From JAMZMI01 sp964353015 (lineage in GTDB: Bacteria > Bacteroidota > Bacteroidia > Cytophagales > Cyclobacteriaceae), in NCBI GenBank assembly GCA_964353015.1, contig CAYGUA010000006.1, positions 1-64,000 on the forward strand: a stretch of 64,000 bases of DNA, in the 5' to 3' direction. A program made the position numbers and the translations under genes. Below, piece after piece: positions 51,605 to 60,326 of this stretch. The number at the start of each line of letters is the position of its first letter. Within the stretch, counting starts at the first letter, position 1. The notes under the pieces were generated by a model. That model did not search any database. It was not told where the DNA came from and was given only the letters and a program-made list of their open reading frames with translations.

Positions 51605-52743
51605 CACGCATTCTAGTTGTAGATGACGAACCGGATCTGGAAGCATTAATAAAGCAGCGATTCCGCAAGCAAATAAAAGAAAATGGATATGATTTTTTAT
51701 TTGCAGGGAATGGTCGCGAAGCATTAGAATCTCTGGCACAAAACAAAGATGTCGATCTGGTTTTGACGGATATCAATATGCCAGAAATGGACGGATTAAC
51801 GCTATTGTCGCAACTGAATAATGAAAAATATTTTTTAGAGACAATCATTGTTTCTGCCTATGGTGATATGGATAATATTCGCACAGCCATGAACCTTGGA
51901 GCCTTTGATTTTATCACAAAACCGATTGACTTTAAAGATCTGGAAGTCACCATGTCTAAGACAATCAAACACGTGCTCCAATTAAAAGAAAATGCGGAGA
52001 CGCTCAGAGAGAACGATACGCTCAAGATCTATTTGAATGAAATCAACGCACAGAAAAAACTGAAAGATCGGTTTTTCGCCATCATTTCACACGATTTGAG
52101 AGGGCCTGTAAATTCATTCCAAGGTCTTGGAGCAATCCTGGAAAACTACATCCAAAAGAAAAAATACAATGAACTGGAAGCAATGATCTCTGAAGTCGGG
52201 CAAGCGACTGATCAGCTGTCACGATTGCTGGACAACCTGCTAAACTGGGCTTCTTCCGAGTTGAGCATTATCCCTTATAATCCAGTGAAAATTGATGCTT
52301 CTCAAATGATTGAAGATCTGATTCAAATCTTTCACTCCTCTGCCAAGGTTAAAAATATTGCGCTAACCAACTCTGTTCCATCAGGTACTTTTATCTGGGC
52401 AGACTTAAACACCACATTGACCATTTTCAGAAATTTGATCAACAATGCACTGAAATTTACAGAAGAAAATGGCTCGATAGAAATAGCTGCACAAGCGGAT
52501 AATGAGTTTATATCAATTTCGGTAATAGACTCAGGTATAGGCGTGCCACCGGAAAAACTGTCCGAAATTTTCAAATTATCGGAGCACGCGAGCACCTATG
52601 GCACACATGGCGAAAAAGGTGTGGGTCTTGGATTGCAGCTGGTAAATGAATTTGTGAAAATGAACAAGGCTAAGGTTCATGTAGCTAGTAAACCTGGTGA
52701 TGGAACCACATTTACCGTTTCACTGCCAGCAAATAAAAATTAA
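51601..52743 (+). CDS. Receiver-histidine kinase hybrid protein
   Basis: A 380-residue soluble protein. An N-terminal receiver (ILVVDDEPD, Asp57 in LTDINMPEMDG, FITKPIDF) is joined by a helical linker to a HisKA/HATPase kinase: FFAIISHDLRGPVNSF (His164), NLINNALKFT, DSGIGVPPEKL, GVGLGLQLVNEFV. Its kinase sequence is unlike the four membrane kinases. This order (receiver before kinase) suits a protein whose kinase is set by upstream phosphorylation. It ends the operon and converges with a minus-strand receiver one base away. Confidence 0.92.
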   Translation: MTRILVVDDEPDLEALIKQRFRKQIKENGYDFLFAGNGREALESLAQNKDVDLVLTDINMPEMDGLTLLSQLNNEKYFLETIIVSAYGDMDNIRTAMNLGAFDFITKPIDFKDLEVTMSKTIKHVLQLKENAETLRENDTLKIYLNEINAQKKLKDRFFAIISHDLRGPVNSFQGLGAILENYIQKKKYNELEAMISEVGQATDQLSRLLDNLLNWASSELSIIPYNPVKIDASQMIEDLIQIFHSSAKVKNIALTNSVPSGTFIWADLNTTLTIFRNLINNALKFTEENGSIEIAAQADNEFISISVIDSGIGVPPEKLSEIFKLSEHASTYGTHGEKGVGLGLQLVNEFVKMNKAKVHVASKPGDGTTFTVSLPANKN

Positions 52744-52744
52744 G

Positions 52745-53125
52745 TTATTCGATAATCTGCCTAATCAATTCTTCCAGCCTTTCAGCACTCTGCACATCAC
52801 CCTTGTTGATGTATCCTGACACACTTGGTAACTTTTCTTCAGGTGCAAAATTCAAAGACGAAACAATAATAATTCGTGGTGGATTATCCATTTTGGCCAA
52901 TCTAGGACCTACCCAATCCACCAGATAGTTTCCATCCACATGGGGCATCTCCATGTCTAAAAACAAGATGTCAGGATTGATAGTAAAAATGGACTTGGCG
53001 CCCAATATTGGGTTATTAGAAGTTTCTACAAGATTTAGCCATTCAATATCCTCTATAAAGATTGAGAGTTTTCGAAGAAAAAGCGGATCATCATCGATAG
53101 CGAGGCATTTGTAGGTTTTGGTCAT
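52745..53125 (-). CDS. Single-domain response regulator, opposite strand
   Basis: A 126-residue receiver: CLAIDDDPLFLRKL, Asp57 in LFLDMEMPHVDG, the S position in IIIVSSLN and the switch lysine in YINKGD. The early part resembles the receivers of LytTR regulators, but there is no DNA-binding domain. Its stop is one base from the hybrid-kinase stop, with no terminator between them. It is probably a separately expressed partner of the same network. Confidence 0.9.
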   Translation of the reverse strand: MTKTYKCLAIDDDPLFLRKLSIFIEDIEWLNLVETSNNPILGAKSIFTINPDILFLDMEMPHVDGNYLVDWVGPRLAKMDNPPRIIIVSSLNFAPEEKLPSVSGYINKGDVQSAERLEELIRQIIE

Positions 53126-53362
53126 AGCAGGTGAATTTTTTCAAAAATACAGGATAAAGATAAATGACATAGTACAAACATCTAAGGCTTTGTACCATGA
53201 CTAAAGGGTTTTACCAATTTTTCAAATAAAAACGAACCGAAATTCAATTAACATCAAGTCATAATTACCAATAATATTATCACCACTTGTTCACTCATTA
53301 TAACTCAAAAGCAACCCTGCCATTTTTCGCACGTCTTTAACCGAAACCTAAAATTTGTCTCA

Positions 53363-54058
53363 ATGAAAAACTTCACATTTACGCTATTATTTATCCTCTC
53401 AGTGTGCTTATCATACACCACCACAGCCCAAAAAAGAACAATCGACTTCTCGCCATTTCAGGAAATAAGCTTCGGAATACCAGGCAAGCTATATCTCCGT
53501 CAGGGACCTCAAAGTGTGGAAATAGATTGCGATGACGATATTTATGAAAAGATCAAATTTAGAATCTCAGGAAATAAATTGATCATCGAATCAAACAGCA
53601 GCTGGGGCTGGAACAACATCCAAAAATCTGATGTCACACTCTATGTATCCATGGAAAATATAGAAGAAATCAACCTGAGCGGATCTGGTGAGGTGATTGG
53701 TGAAGGTGAATTCGAAACTGGCGACCTAAGTATTAGCATAAGCGGTTCTGGGAATATGAACCTGAATGCATCCGCGAATTATATAACCACCACCATATCA
53801 GGATCAGGAAGAATCAATCTTGAGGGAAATGCAGAAAAAATGAAAGCTAGGATTAGTGGATCAGGCAATGTGAAAGCCGACAACTTTATCGTAGATATTG
53901 TGGACGCTTCCATCAGCGGGTCAGGTGATGTTTATATCACTGCTAAGGAAGAAATAACAGCCCATATATCTGGTAGTGGCAATGTTTACTACAATGGTGA
54001 TCCCAAACGAAAAGACGCTCACGCCTCAGGCAGTGGCAAGATCAGAAAGATGAATTAA
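53363..54058 (+). CDS. DUF2807 (head-GIN type) exported protein
   Basis: A 231-residue protein with a signal peptide (FTLLFILSVCLSYTTTAQ), then the DUF2807 beta-helix built from repeated SGSG turns: LSGSGEVIGEG, ISGSGNMNLNA, ISGSGRINLEG, ISGSGNVKADN, ISGSGDVYITA, ISGSGNVYYNG. The repeat spacing of about 19-21 residues matches one coil per repeat. It is a common Bacteroidota envelope protein with no known reaction. There is no coupled neighbour. Confidence 0.9.
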   Translation: MKNFTFTLLFILSVCLSYTTTAQKRTIDFSPFQEISFGIPGKLYLRQGPQSVEIDCDDDIYEKIKFRISGNKLIIESNSSWGWNNIQKSDVTLYVSMENIEEINLSGSGEVIGEGEFETGDLSISISGSGNMNLNASANYITTTISGSGRINLEGNAEKMKARISGSGNVKADNFIVDIVDASISGSGDVYITAKEEITAHISGSGNVYYNGDPKRKDAHASGSGKIRKMN

Positions 54059-54103
54059 TTAAAAGGCTAAAGCTGACTTGATAGATAAAAAAATTATCAC
54101 ATG

Positions 54104-54155
54104 TAATTCACAAATCAAAATACTATCAGTTGATAGTATTTTGATTTGTGAATTA
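54104..54155. repeat. Perfect 25-bp inverted repeat with 2-nt centre
   Basis: Left arm 54104-54128 and right arm 54131-54155 are exact reverse complements separated by GT; the centre reads ACTATCAGTTGATAGT. The arms are AT-rich and no T-tract follows, so it is not a standard terminator. A second copy of the core TACTATCAGTTGATA lies 63 bp downstream (54184-54198), lacking the outer arms. Confidence 0.85.
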
Positions 54156-54183
54156 TTGTTAATTTGCAATGCCTTAGACTGTA

Positions 54184-54198
54184 TACTATCAGTTGATA
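54184..54198. repeat. Second copy of the palindrome core
   Basis: TACTATCAGTTGATA is identical to 54121-54135. Only five base pairs of symmetry are kept around the GT centre. The pair, 63 bp apart (six helical turns), lies just upstream of a small ORF and may be two binding sites for one protein. Confidence 0.6.
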
Positions 54199-54233
54199 TA
54201 ATTAACATTAATTCGGTTTGTAAGTTACACATT

Positions 54234-54425
54234 GTGAAAAAAGGTATTATCTGGTTTGACGGAAACCAATTTCAGGCAGGATCTGAACAAGAATTTTCTA
54301 AAGCGATGACAAATAAAGGTGTGCGTGTTATGAATGGTTTCAATCACGTCTCTTTGGAAGAAGCTGTCGTCATGGTTAAAAATCTCAATAGTTCAAATGT
54401 GCTCAACCAAATGAAAAAGAAGTAA
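54234..54425 (+). CDS. Small hypothetical protein with GTG start
   Basis: The open frame begins upstream, but the first half reads through the palindrome and is low-complexity, so the GTG at 54234 is preferred, giving 63 residues: a V/M-KKGIIWFDGNQF strand, then basic and helical segments (SLEEAVVMVKNLNSS). It ends with lysines. No family is recognised and the start is weak: an ATG further in is also possible. It may be regulated by the adjacent palindromes. Confidence 0.4.
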   Translation: MKKGIIWFDGNQFQAGSEQEFSKAMTNKGVRVMNGFNHVSLEEAVVMVKNLNSSNVLNQMKKK

Positions 54426-54446
54426 TTTCAAATGAAGATTCTTCAT

Positions 54447-55487
54447 TCAGAACCACCTTTTCATTTTCATATATAACCCCATAGCAATAGCTACCGCCAC
54501 CATAGCCACAACCACTGAGGGATATCCCCATTCTGAGTCCAATTCAGGCATATAATGGAAATTCATACCATATACACCAGCCAAAAAAGTAAGCGGAATA
54601 AAGATCGCTGAAACCACAGTAAGCGTCTTCATGACTCGGTTCATCTCATTGTTTTGGTTAGAATGATGCAAATCCATCAAATCCCGAAGCATTTCCCGAG
54701 ATGTCTCAAAAGAAGTCACAAGAAAATTGAGCTGATCCACTACATCCTGAAAATAATTAACCGAAGATTTTTTGATGAAATGATCCGCCTCTACCCGCAT
54801 TTTATTCAATGAATCCCGCATCGGAAGCGTGTATTTGCGCAGTAGGTTCACATCCTTTTTGATTTCTATCACCTGCTGCATTACATCATATCTGGGATCC
54901 GCCAGCGACTTAGATTCCAAACGCTCAATTCTCGTTCGCAGCTTTTCCATGATCTGCAAATAATGATTGACTACAGCATTCAGAATATGATAAAACAAAT
55001 AATCAACTTCATATTTTCTGATCATCCCTTTGGCCAGCTGAATACGCCCTCTGAGTTCGTTAAATGCATCACCCGGTATCCCTTCCTGAAAAGTAATCAA
55101 CAGATTTTTTGATATAACGATACTGAGGTGCTCTTTCAATATCAGGTTTTCACCTTCATCAAAGCTGAGCATTTTGGTATTGAAAAACAGATGCTGATCA
55201 AACAATTCAAACTTAGGCAGCTGATCCAGATTTAAGATATCTTCAGCGACCAGATGATGAATAGAAAAAAGTTTGGTTACTTCTTCCACCATGGCCTCAT
55301 TGGTCGTCTCCACATCTATCCAGTTGACATGATTATCCTCGATCAAAATGGAAGCTTCTGTGGGTGTCAACTCATCCTTCACTAAGTAGCCAGAATCATT
55401 GTATTGTATGAGTGTAAGCAAGTTTGAAAATTTGAGATAAAACTTTAAGAGATAGCAATTATAACTGTCAGACTTGATTATGCCCAA
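54447..55487 (-). CDS. corA: CorA-family magnesium/divalent cation channel
   Basis: A 346-residue protein: cytoplasmic N-terminal domain, long helices (KLRTRIERLESKSLADPRY...), two C-terminal membrane helices with the pore signature YGMNF (GMN, in GVYGMNFHYMPE) between them and a basic end (MKMKRWF). CorA forms pentameric Mg2+/Co2+ channels. The first about 20 residues look atypical, so a later start such as the Met before VEEVTKLF is less likely but not excluded. Confidence 0.92.
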   Translation of the reverse strand: MGIIKSDSYNCYLLKFYLKFSNLLTLIQYNDSGYLVKDELTPTEASILIEDNHVNWIDVETTNEAMVEEVTKLFSIHHLVAEDILNLDQLPKFELFDQHLFFNTKMLSFDEGENLILKEHLSIVISKNLLITFQEGIPGDAFNELRGRIQLAKGMIRKYEVDYLFYHILNAVVNHYLQIMEKLRTRIERLESKSLADPRYDVMQQVIEIKKDVNLLRKYTLPMRDSLNKMRVEADHFIKKSSVNYFQDVVDQLNFLVTSFETSREMLRDLMDLHHSNQNNEMNRVMKTLTVVSAIFIPLTFLAGVYGMNFHYMPELDSEWGYPSVVVAMVAVAIAMGLYMKMKRWF

Positions 55488-55698
55488 CTAAACCATCTAA
55501 ATAAATCAATTTCAAAATCTAGATTCTGATAAAACCAAACGATTCATTTTTCTAGAAATGATAAATGGTTTATTAATTCACATCTCTGCATTTGGCAATC
55601 CTTTTCACTAACTTCGCGTCCCAGTTCTTCGGTAGATCATCTGCTATGATTTAGCCTAAGTAAGAATTCATTTTTTGTCGATTAAAATTTAAACTTTT

Positions 55699-56562
55699 AT
55701 GCAAAATCAAATCAATCAGGAGCTCATTAGCGCTGAGGAGTACAACCTACTTCTTGGAGCCAAACCTGCTGCACCTGAGTTGATACCAATTGCATACGAG
55801 GATCGATCTAAAATATTCAATCTGGTACGTGAAGAGAACATTGAATACCGCTATATCAATGGATCGTGTGAAGATCGAGCGCATTATATCTCCTTGCTTT
55901 TAGAATACCATGGGGTGAAAATGGCTAAAATCTGGAATTTTGCTCCAGCGAGATATACCTTTTTATCCAATGAATTATTTGAAATTTCAGATCCTTATGG
56001 CATTTCTGAAAATGTAACGTGGGGATATCACGTAGCGCCTTATTTGAAATCATATAATGAAGTAGGCGAAATCGAAACACTGATCATTGATCAGTCGCTG
56101 TGTCCAGACAATTTTCTGTTTGAGCAGGAATGGCTCGATAAAATGAATTGTCCTGGTGCCATACAACTTCATACTGATATATCGAGTTACCTGTTCAATT
56201 CCATTTTTGGATATGTTGGGTACAATCCAATAAGCTACGAGACGTATTATAATACACCGCTGGACATTCCATCGATCATCACTGGTAATTTCTGGAACTT
56301 ATATGAAGGAGACGATTTTGTTCAAAAAGGTCTTGCGATCAATGATCTCGCTGTTGAGATATTCAATTTCAAGCGATACTTGACAGATACCGAGAATGAA
56401 TATTTAAGTAACGTTTTGAACAGCATTGATGAAGTGATCAGACTATCAGCAACAGCCAAGCCGTTCGAAATAAGTCAGCATGCTTTCAATCATTTCATTC
56501 AGTTTTACCAGGAAAGATATCACCATTGGAGTGTGAAGTTGATCCAACTTAATGGCTTTTAA
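55699..56562 (+). CDS. Protein-glutaminase-like (papain-fold) enzyme
   Basis: A 287-residue protein without signal peptide. NGSCEDRAHYISLLLEYHG (Cys57), WGYHVAPYL (His111) and TLIIDQSLCP (Asp131) give a Cys-His-Asp order. The H-D distance of 20 residues equals that recalled for the secreted protein-glutaminase of Chryseobacterium (mature Cys41-His82-Asp102); the C-H distance is longer. That family deamidates side-chain glutamines in proteins. Here the protein is predicted cytoplasmic. The C-terminal half is unknown. A possible -7 TAACTTCG lies at 55609-55616. Alternatives are a transglutaminase-fold peptidase. Confidence 0.7.
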   Translation: MQNQINQELISAEEYNLLLGAKPAAPELIPIAYEDRSKIFNLVREENIEYRYINGSCEDRAHYISLLLEYHGVKMAKIWNFAPARYTFLSNELFEISDPYGISENVTWGYHVAPYLKSYNEVGEIETLIIDQSLCPDNFLFEQEWLDKMNCPGAIQLHTDISSYLFNSIFGYVGYNPISYETYYNTPLDIPSIITGNFWNLYEGDDFVQKGLAINDLAVEIFNFKRYLTDTENEYLSNVLNSIDEVIRLSATAKPFEISQHAFNHFIQFYQERYHHWSVKLIQLNGF

Positions 56563-56768
56563 CTAGCCAATTTTTTACCATTTCAATAATCTTCCCAAGC
56601 CTTCGGGTCAATCATTGTAATTGGATTCTAGCCCATTTTGATTAATCAAGTACCTCTATATTTTTGAAATTTTCAATCCTGAAAACATCTCCACTATTTT
56701 TATTGATTAGGGATTCTTATATTCATAGTTGTTTTTATAAAAAATATTTCTAACCAAACATTAATCAC

Positions 56769-57209
56769 ATGCCCGAAATTAACATTAACATGATGGCTAT
56801 ACTCATAGTAGTAGTAGCCAATTTCATTTTTGGATTTTTATGGTACACTCCCATCTTCGGAAAAGCGTGGGCCAAAGAGATGGGTTTTGACACCAGTCAA
56901 AAGCCTCAAACAGGTGCAATGATCAAAGGAATGGTCTTTATGGTCATAGGTAATTTTCTGTTTGCGTGGGTACTCGCACACAATATGGCCGTGTGGAATC
57001 CTGTAACCTGGGGACTACCGCCTTCTGACATGTCGCCTGCTGCAAATGCTGGCATGGCCGCCATGTTTACCTGGCTGGGATTTTACTTACCTGTAGATAT
57101 TGGAGCTGTAACCTGGGAAGGCAAATCTTGGAAACTATTTGCAATCAATACCAGCTATCACTTCATATCACTTTTAATAGCTGCCATGATTTTAGCTAAT
57201 ATGCTTTAA
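56769..57209 (+). CDS. DUF1761 family membrane protein
   Basis: A 146-residue protein with four membrane helices. It begins VVVANFIFGFLWYTPIFGKAW, the DUF1761 signature, and has MGFDTSQ and WLGFYLPVDIGAVTWEGKSW later. Function is unknown. It is followed by a good intrinsic terminator. Confidence 0.9.
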   Translation: MPEININMMAILIVVVANFIFGFLWYTPIFGKAWAKEMGFDTSQKPQTGAMIKGMVFMVIGNFLFAWVLAHNMAVWNPVTWGLPPSDMSPAANAGMAAMFTWLGFYLPVDIGAVTWEGKSWKLFAINTSYHFISLLIAAMILANML

Positions 57210-57231
57210 ATCATCGTTTATCATTCCATTC

Positions 57232-57265
57232 AAAGAGCAGGTTCTAATTGGAACTTGCTCTTTTT
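57232..57265 (+). terminator. Intrinsic terminator after the DUF1761 gene
   Basis: AAAGAGCAGGTTC (57232-57244) pairs with GAACTTGCTCTTT (57251-57263), one G-T wobble, 6-nt loop, followed by T. A clear rho-independent terminator 23 nt after the stop. Confidence 0.85.
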
Positions 57266-57340
57266 ATATCCAACAAACTGACCATAATCATAGTCAAATA
57301 GCCTTTTGTATATTACCTTAATGCCATTAGCTATTGAATT

Positions 57341-58438
57341 ATGAAAAAATTACTCGTCCTTACTGGTGGAGGTGATTGCCCCGGATTAAATGCTGTACTT
57401 CGTGCCATTGTCAAACGCTCTATGCAAGAAAAAGACTGGAAGGTTTACGGAAGTATTGAAGCCTATCATGGAGTTCTAAGAGACCCGATGGAAATCGTTG
57501 AGCTTGACAATAGTCGAATTGCTGGCATCCATGTGAAAGGAGGCACCATTATCAAAACCACTACCAAAGGGGATCCATTTCATTATCCACAATTGCGAGC
57601 TGACGGCACGTATGAAATCATTGATCGCTCGGACGACCTTATTCAAAGAATCAAAAAACTCGGCATAGATGCTGTTATCAGCATAGGTGGAGACGGAAGT
57701 CAACGCATCTCACAGGCACTTTTCGAGAAAGGTCTGCCAGTTATTGGTGTTCCTAAAACAATTGACAATGATCTTTCTGCGACTGACTTCACATTTGGCT
57801 TTCAAACCGCGGTAGAGGTAGCCTCTGAAGCAGTAGATAAACTTGTAACCACTGCCGAAAGTCATAGCCGGATCATTATTCTAGAACTTATGGGACGAGA
57901 TGCAGGATGGATCGCGCTACATGCGGCGATTGCCGGAGGGGTAGAAGTATGTCTCATTCCCGAAATACCTTATGACATCAATAAGGTGGTGGAAAGGGTC
58001 AATAGCAGGTATCACAACGGCAGAGGTTTTGCGAATATCATCATAGCCGAAGGAGCAAAATCAAAAGATGGTGATGTATTGATGCGTGAAAGTGATGAGA
58101 TAGGCTATCAAATGAAAAGACTTGGTGGTGTGGCTTATCTTCTTAGTCATCAAATGAAACAGGCTGGTTGCTTGGCGGATATGCGCGAAATGGTACTAGG
58201 ACATCTCCAACGAGGGGGAACGCCAATTGCCTTCGATCGGGTTTTGGCCACTGCATTTGGTGTGAAAGCCTTTGAAATGGTACTCGAAGAAAAATTTGGT
58301 CAGATGGTTGTCTATAAAAATAATGATTACATAGATGTACCGATCAAGACTGCCACAAGCGCATATAATTTCGTAGATGTTGAAAATTCATATCTCATCA
58401 AGACGGCAAGAGGTGTGGGGATTTCATTTGGGGATTGA
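57341..58438 (+). CDS. pfkA: 6-phosphofructokinase
   Basis: A 365-residue protein: VLTGGGDCPGLNAVLRAIV, ISIGGDGSQRISQAL (residues 114-128), PKTIDNDLSATDFTFGF and LMGRDAGWIALHAA. The catalytic TIDND aspartates are 142 and 144. Residue 119 (GGDG) is glycine as in ATP-dependent enzymes, while residue 139 is lysine (PKTIDND), common in pyrophosphate-dependent ones. This mixed signature is known in some ATP-dependent groups, so the phosphoryl donor is uncertain. It commits fructose 6-phosphate to glycolysis. Its own unit follows a terminator. Confidence 0.95.
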   Translation: MKKLLVLTGGGDCPGLNAVLRAIVKRSMQEKDWKVYGSIEAYHGVLRDPMEIVELDNSRIAGIHVKGGTIIKTTTKGDPFHYPQLRADGTYEIIDRSDDLIQRIKKLGIDAVISIGGDGSQRISQALFEKGLPVIGVPKTIDNDLSATDFTFGFQTAVEVASEAVDKLVTTAESHSRIIILELMGRDAGWIALHAAIAGGVEVCLIPEIPYDINKVVERVNSRYHNGRGFANIIIAEGAKSKDGDVLMRESDEIGYQMKRLGGVAYLLSHQMKQAGCLADMREMVLGHLQRGGTPIAFDRVLATAFGVKAFEMVLEEKFGQMVVYKNNDYIDVPIKTATSAYNFVDVENSYLIKTARGVGISFGD

Positions 58439-58742
58439 GGATTAATCTAACCTTCGAACTTCCTAAAAGACCAAAAGAAATTTCGGATTTATAATCAGAT
58501 AACTTGACAATAAGACACATCATTGTATTCAGTATTTCAAAATATTATTTCAAAATCGATCAGATTTTTGATCATTAAGAAAAATCCCAACTTTTCAAAC
58601 GATTGCAAAAAATAAGGTTTTCATTTCATATTTGTCAATTTTCAACATCCTGTTATATTGCCAGATGATAATTTCTAATCTATAACCAATTTGCCGTTTT
58701 CAGCAATATGTTAATTAGAAATGGAAACCTGACTTTAACCTC
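58439..58742. other. Intergenic region, AT-rich
   Basis: No gene, terminator or clear promoter was found in this 304-bp stretch. Confidence 0.5.
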
Positions 58743-60221
58743 ATGACTTTTAAAAAACCATCATTATCGTTTTGGCAAATCTGGAATATGAATGTGGGAT
58801 TCTTCGGAATTCAATTCAGTTTTGGTCTTCAACAAACTGCCGTAAATCCAATATTTTCATTCTTGGGTGCACATCACGATCAGCTGCCTTTGCTCAATCT
58901 AGCTGGGCCAGTCACAGGTCTACTGATTCAGCCATTGATTGGAGCTATTTCCGATAAGACATGGTCTCCACGCTGGGGAAGAAGAAAACCTTTCTTTCTG
59001 ATTGGTGCATTGATAGGCAGTCTGTGTCTGATGATGTTCCCATATAGCTCGGAGCTTTGGTTTGCTGTAGGCTTGCTGTGGATTTTGGATGCAGGAAACA
59101 ACACCGCAATGGAACCATACCGCGCGTTTGTGGGTGATAAATTGCCAGATGAACAATTAACTTTTGGTTTTCAAATGCAAAGTTTGTTTGTAGGAGCAGG
59201 CATTACACTTGCCAATTTTTCACTCTTCCTATTTCAAGATTGGTTTGGAGGATCCAACGCAAGCGAGTCCAGTCTCTGTGGTCCAGATGTAGGTCAAGTT
59301 TCATCAATCCCAACCTGGGTTTATTATTCCTTCTTTTTGGGTGCATTTGCTTCCATTGTCAGTATCATCTGGTCAGTTTATAAAACACCTGAAATACCTC
59401 CATCGGATGAAGAGCTAGCTAAAATGCGAGCTGAAAATCAAGGACAATCTCTAATACAAAAAATATTCGATCCGCTAGTGGAGATTTTCAAAGCCATTGG
59501 TGATATGCCAAAACTCATGTGGCAACTCGCATTTGTCTACCTGTTCCAGTGGTATGCGTTGTTCGTTTATTGGCAATTCATCACACCAATGCTTAGAACC
59601 ACACTTTTTGGTATCAGTAACGAAAAAATGGACAAGTTCGAAGGAATCATGGGAGCTTGTAATGCAGGTGAATCAATAAGTGCGGTTGACATGTCTTTTG
59701 CGCAGGGCATTCAGACGCAAATGGAGCAGGCCCTTGGTCAAACCGGACTGATGAACGGGACTTATAATTTGGTTACGATGATAGTAGCGTTGGCTCTTGT
59801 GCCACTTGCAAGAAAGTTTAGCAACAAAAAAGTATATGTAGGCAGCTTGGTTCTGACAGGAATAGGGATGTTGTCAATGCCCTATATCACAGATCAATAT
59901 CTATTATTACTCCCTATGATATTATTCGGAATAGGATGGGCTTGTATGATGGGTATCCCTTATTCGATGGTTTCAAAAGTCATTCCTTCGGATAGACGCG
60001 GTGTTTACATGGGTATTGTCAATATGATGATTGTGATCCCTATGTTGATCCAAACCATTTCTTTTGGCTTCATCATCAAATATCTATTGGACAACAATGC
60101 TACAAATGCCATTATTTTCGGTGGCGTATTCTTTGTGATTGCGGCTATTTTGGCTTCCAGGCTTCAGGTAGCAAAAGATGATGGAAATGAAGCGCCTATA
60201 CCAATGGGTGGCGGGCATTGA
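58743..60221 (+). CDS. SLC45-like MFS sugar transporter
   Basis: A 492-residue protein with about twelve helices. Motifs seen: FFGIQFSFGLQQTAVNPIFS, GPVTGLLIQPLIGAISDKTW with RWGRRKPF, DAGNNTAMEPYRAFVGDKLP, and a second-half PYSMVSKVIPSDRRGVYMGI. This is the SLC45/GPH-like pattern of disaccharide:proton symporters. A long loop separates the halves. With a GH3 beta-glucosidase nearby, uptake of oligosaccharides or disaccharides is a reasonable guess. Confidence 0.88.
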   Translation: MTFKKPSLSFWQIWNMNVGFFGIQFSFGLQQTAVNPIFSFLGAHHDQLPLLNLAGPVTGLLIQPLIGAISDKTWSPRWGRRKPFFLIGALIGSLCLMMFPYSSELWFAVGLLWILDAGNNTAMEPYRAFVGDKLPDEQLTFGFQMQSLFVGAGITLANFSLFLFQDWFGGSNASESSLCGPDVGQVSSIPTWVYYSFFLGAFASIVSIIWSVYKTPEIPPSDEELAKMRAENQGQSLIQKIFDPLVEIFKAIGDMPKLMWQLAFVYLFQWYALFVYWQFITPMLRTTLFGISNEKMDKFEGIMGACNAGESISAVDMSFAQGIQTQMEQALGQTGLMNGTYNLVTMIVALALVPLARKFSNKKVYVGSLVLTGIGMLSMPYITDQYLLLLPMILFGIGWACMMGIPYSMVSKVIPSDRRGVYMGIVNMMIVIPMLIQTISFGFIIKYLLDNNATNAIIFGGVFFVIAAILASRLQVAKDDGNEAPIPMGGGH

Positions 60222-60250
60222 TGAACGAAACATTGTAAATTAAACATATC

Positions 60251-60290
60251 AAAAAACCGGATTTCGATTGGTATCAAAATCCGGTTTTTT
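60251..60290. terminator. Bidirectional intrinsic terminator
   Basis: AAAAAACCGGATTT (60251-60264) pairs with AAATCCGGTTTTTT (60277-60290), 14 bp, 12-nt loop. T-runs on both strands serve the plus-strand transporter gene and the minus-strand acetyltransferase gene (stop at 60327). Confidence 0.9.
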
Positions 60291-60326
60291 TATTCATCAT
60301 GTAAGTATTTGACTAGCTCAATCCTG

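Noticed and set aside
54078..54233. Upstream part of the small ORF starting at a TTG
   Set aside because: It reads through the palindromes in low-complexity text and has no ATG.
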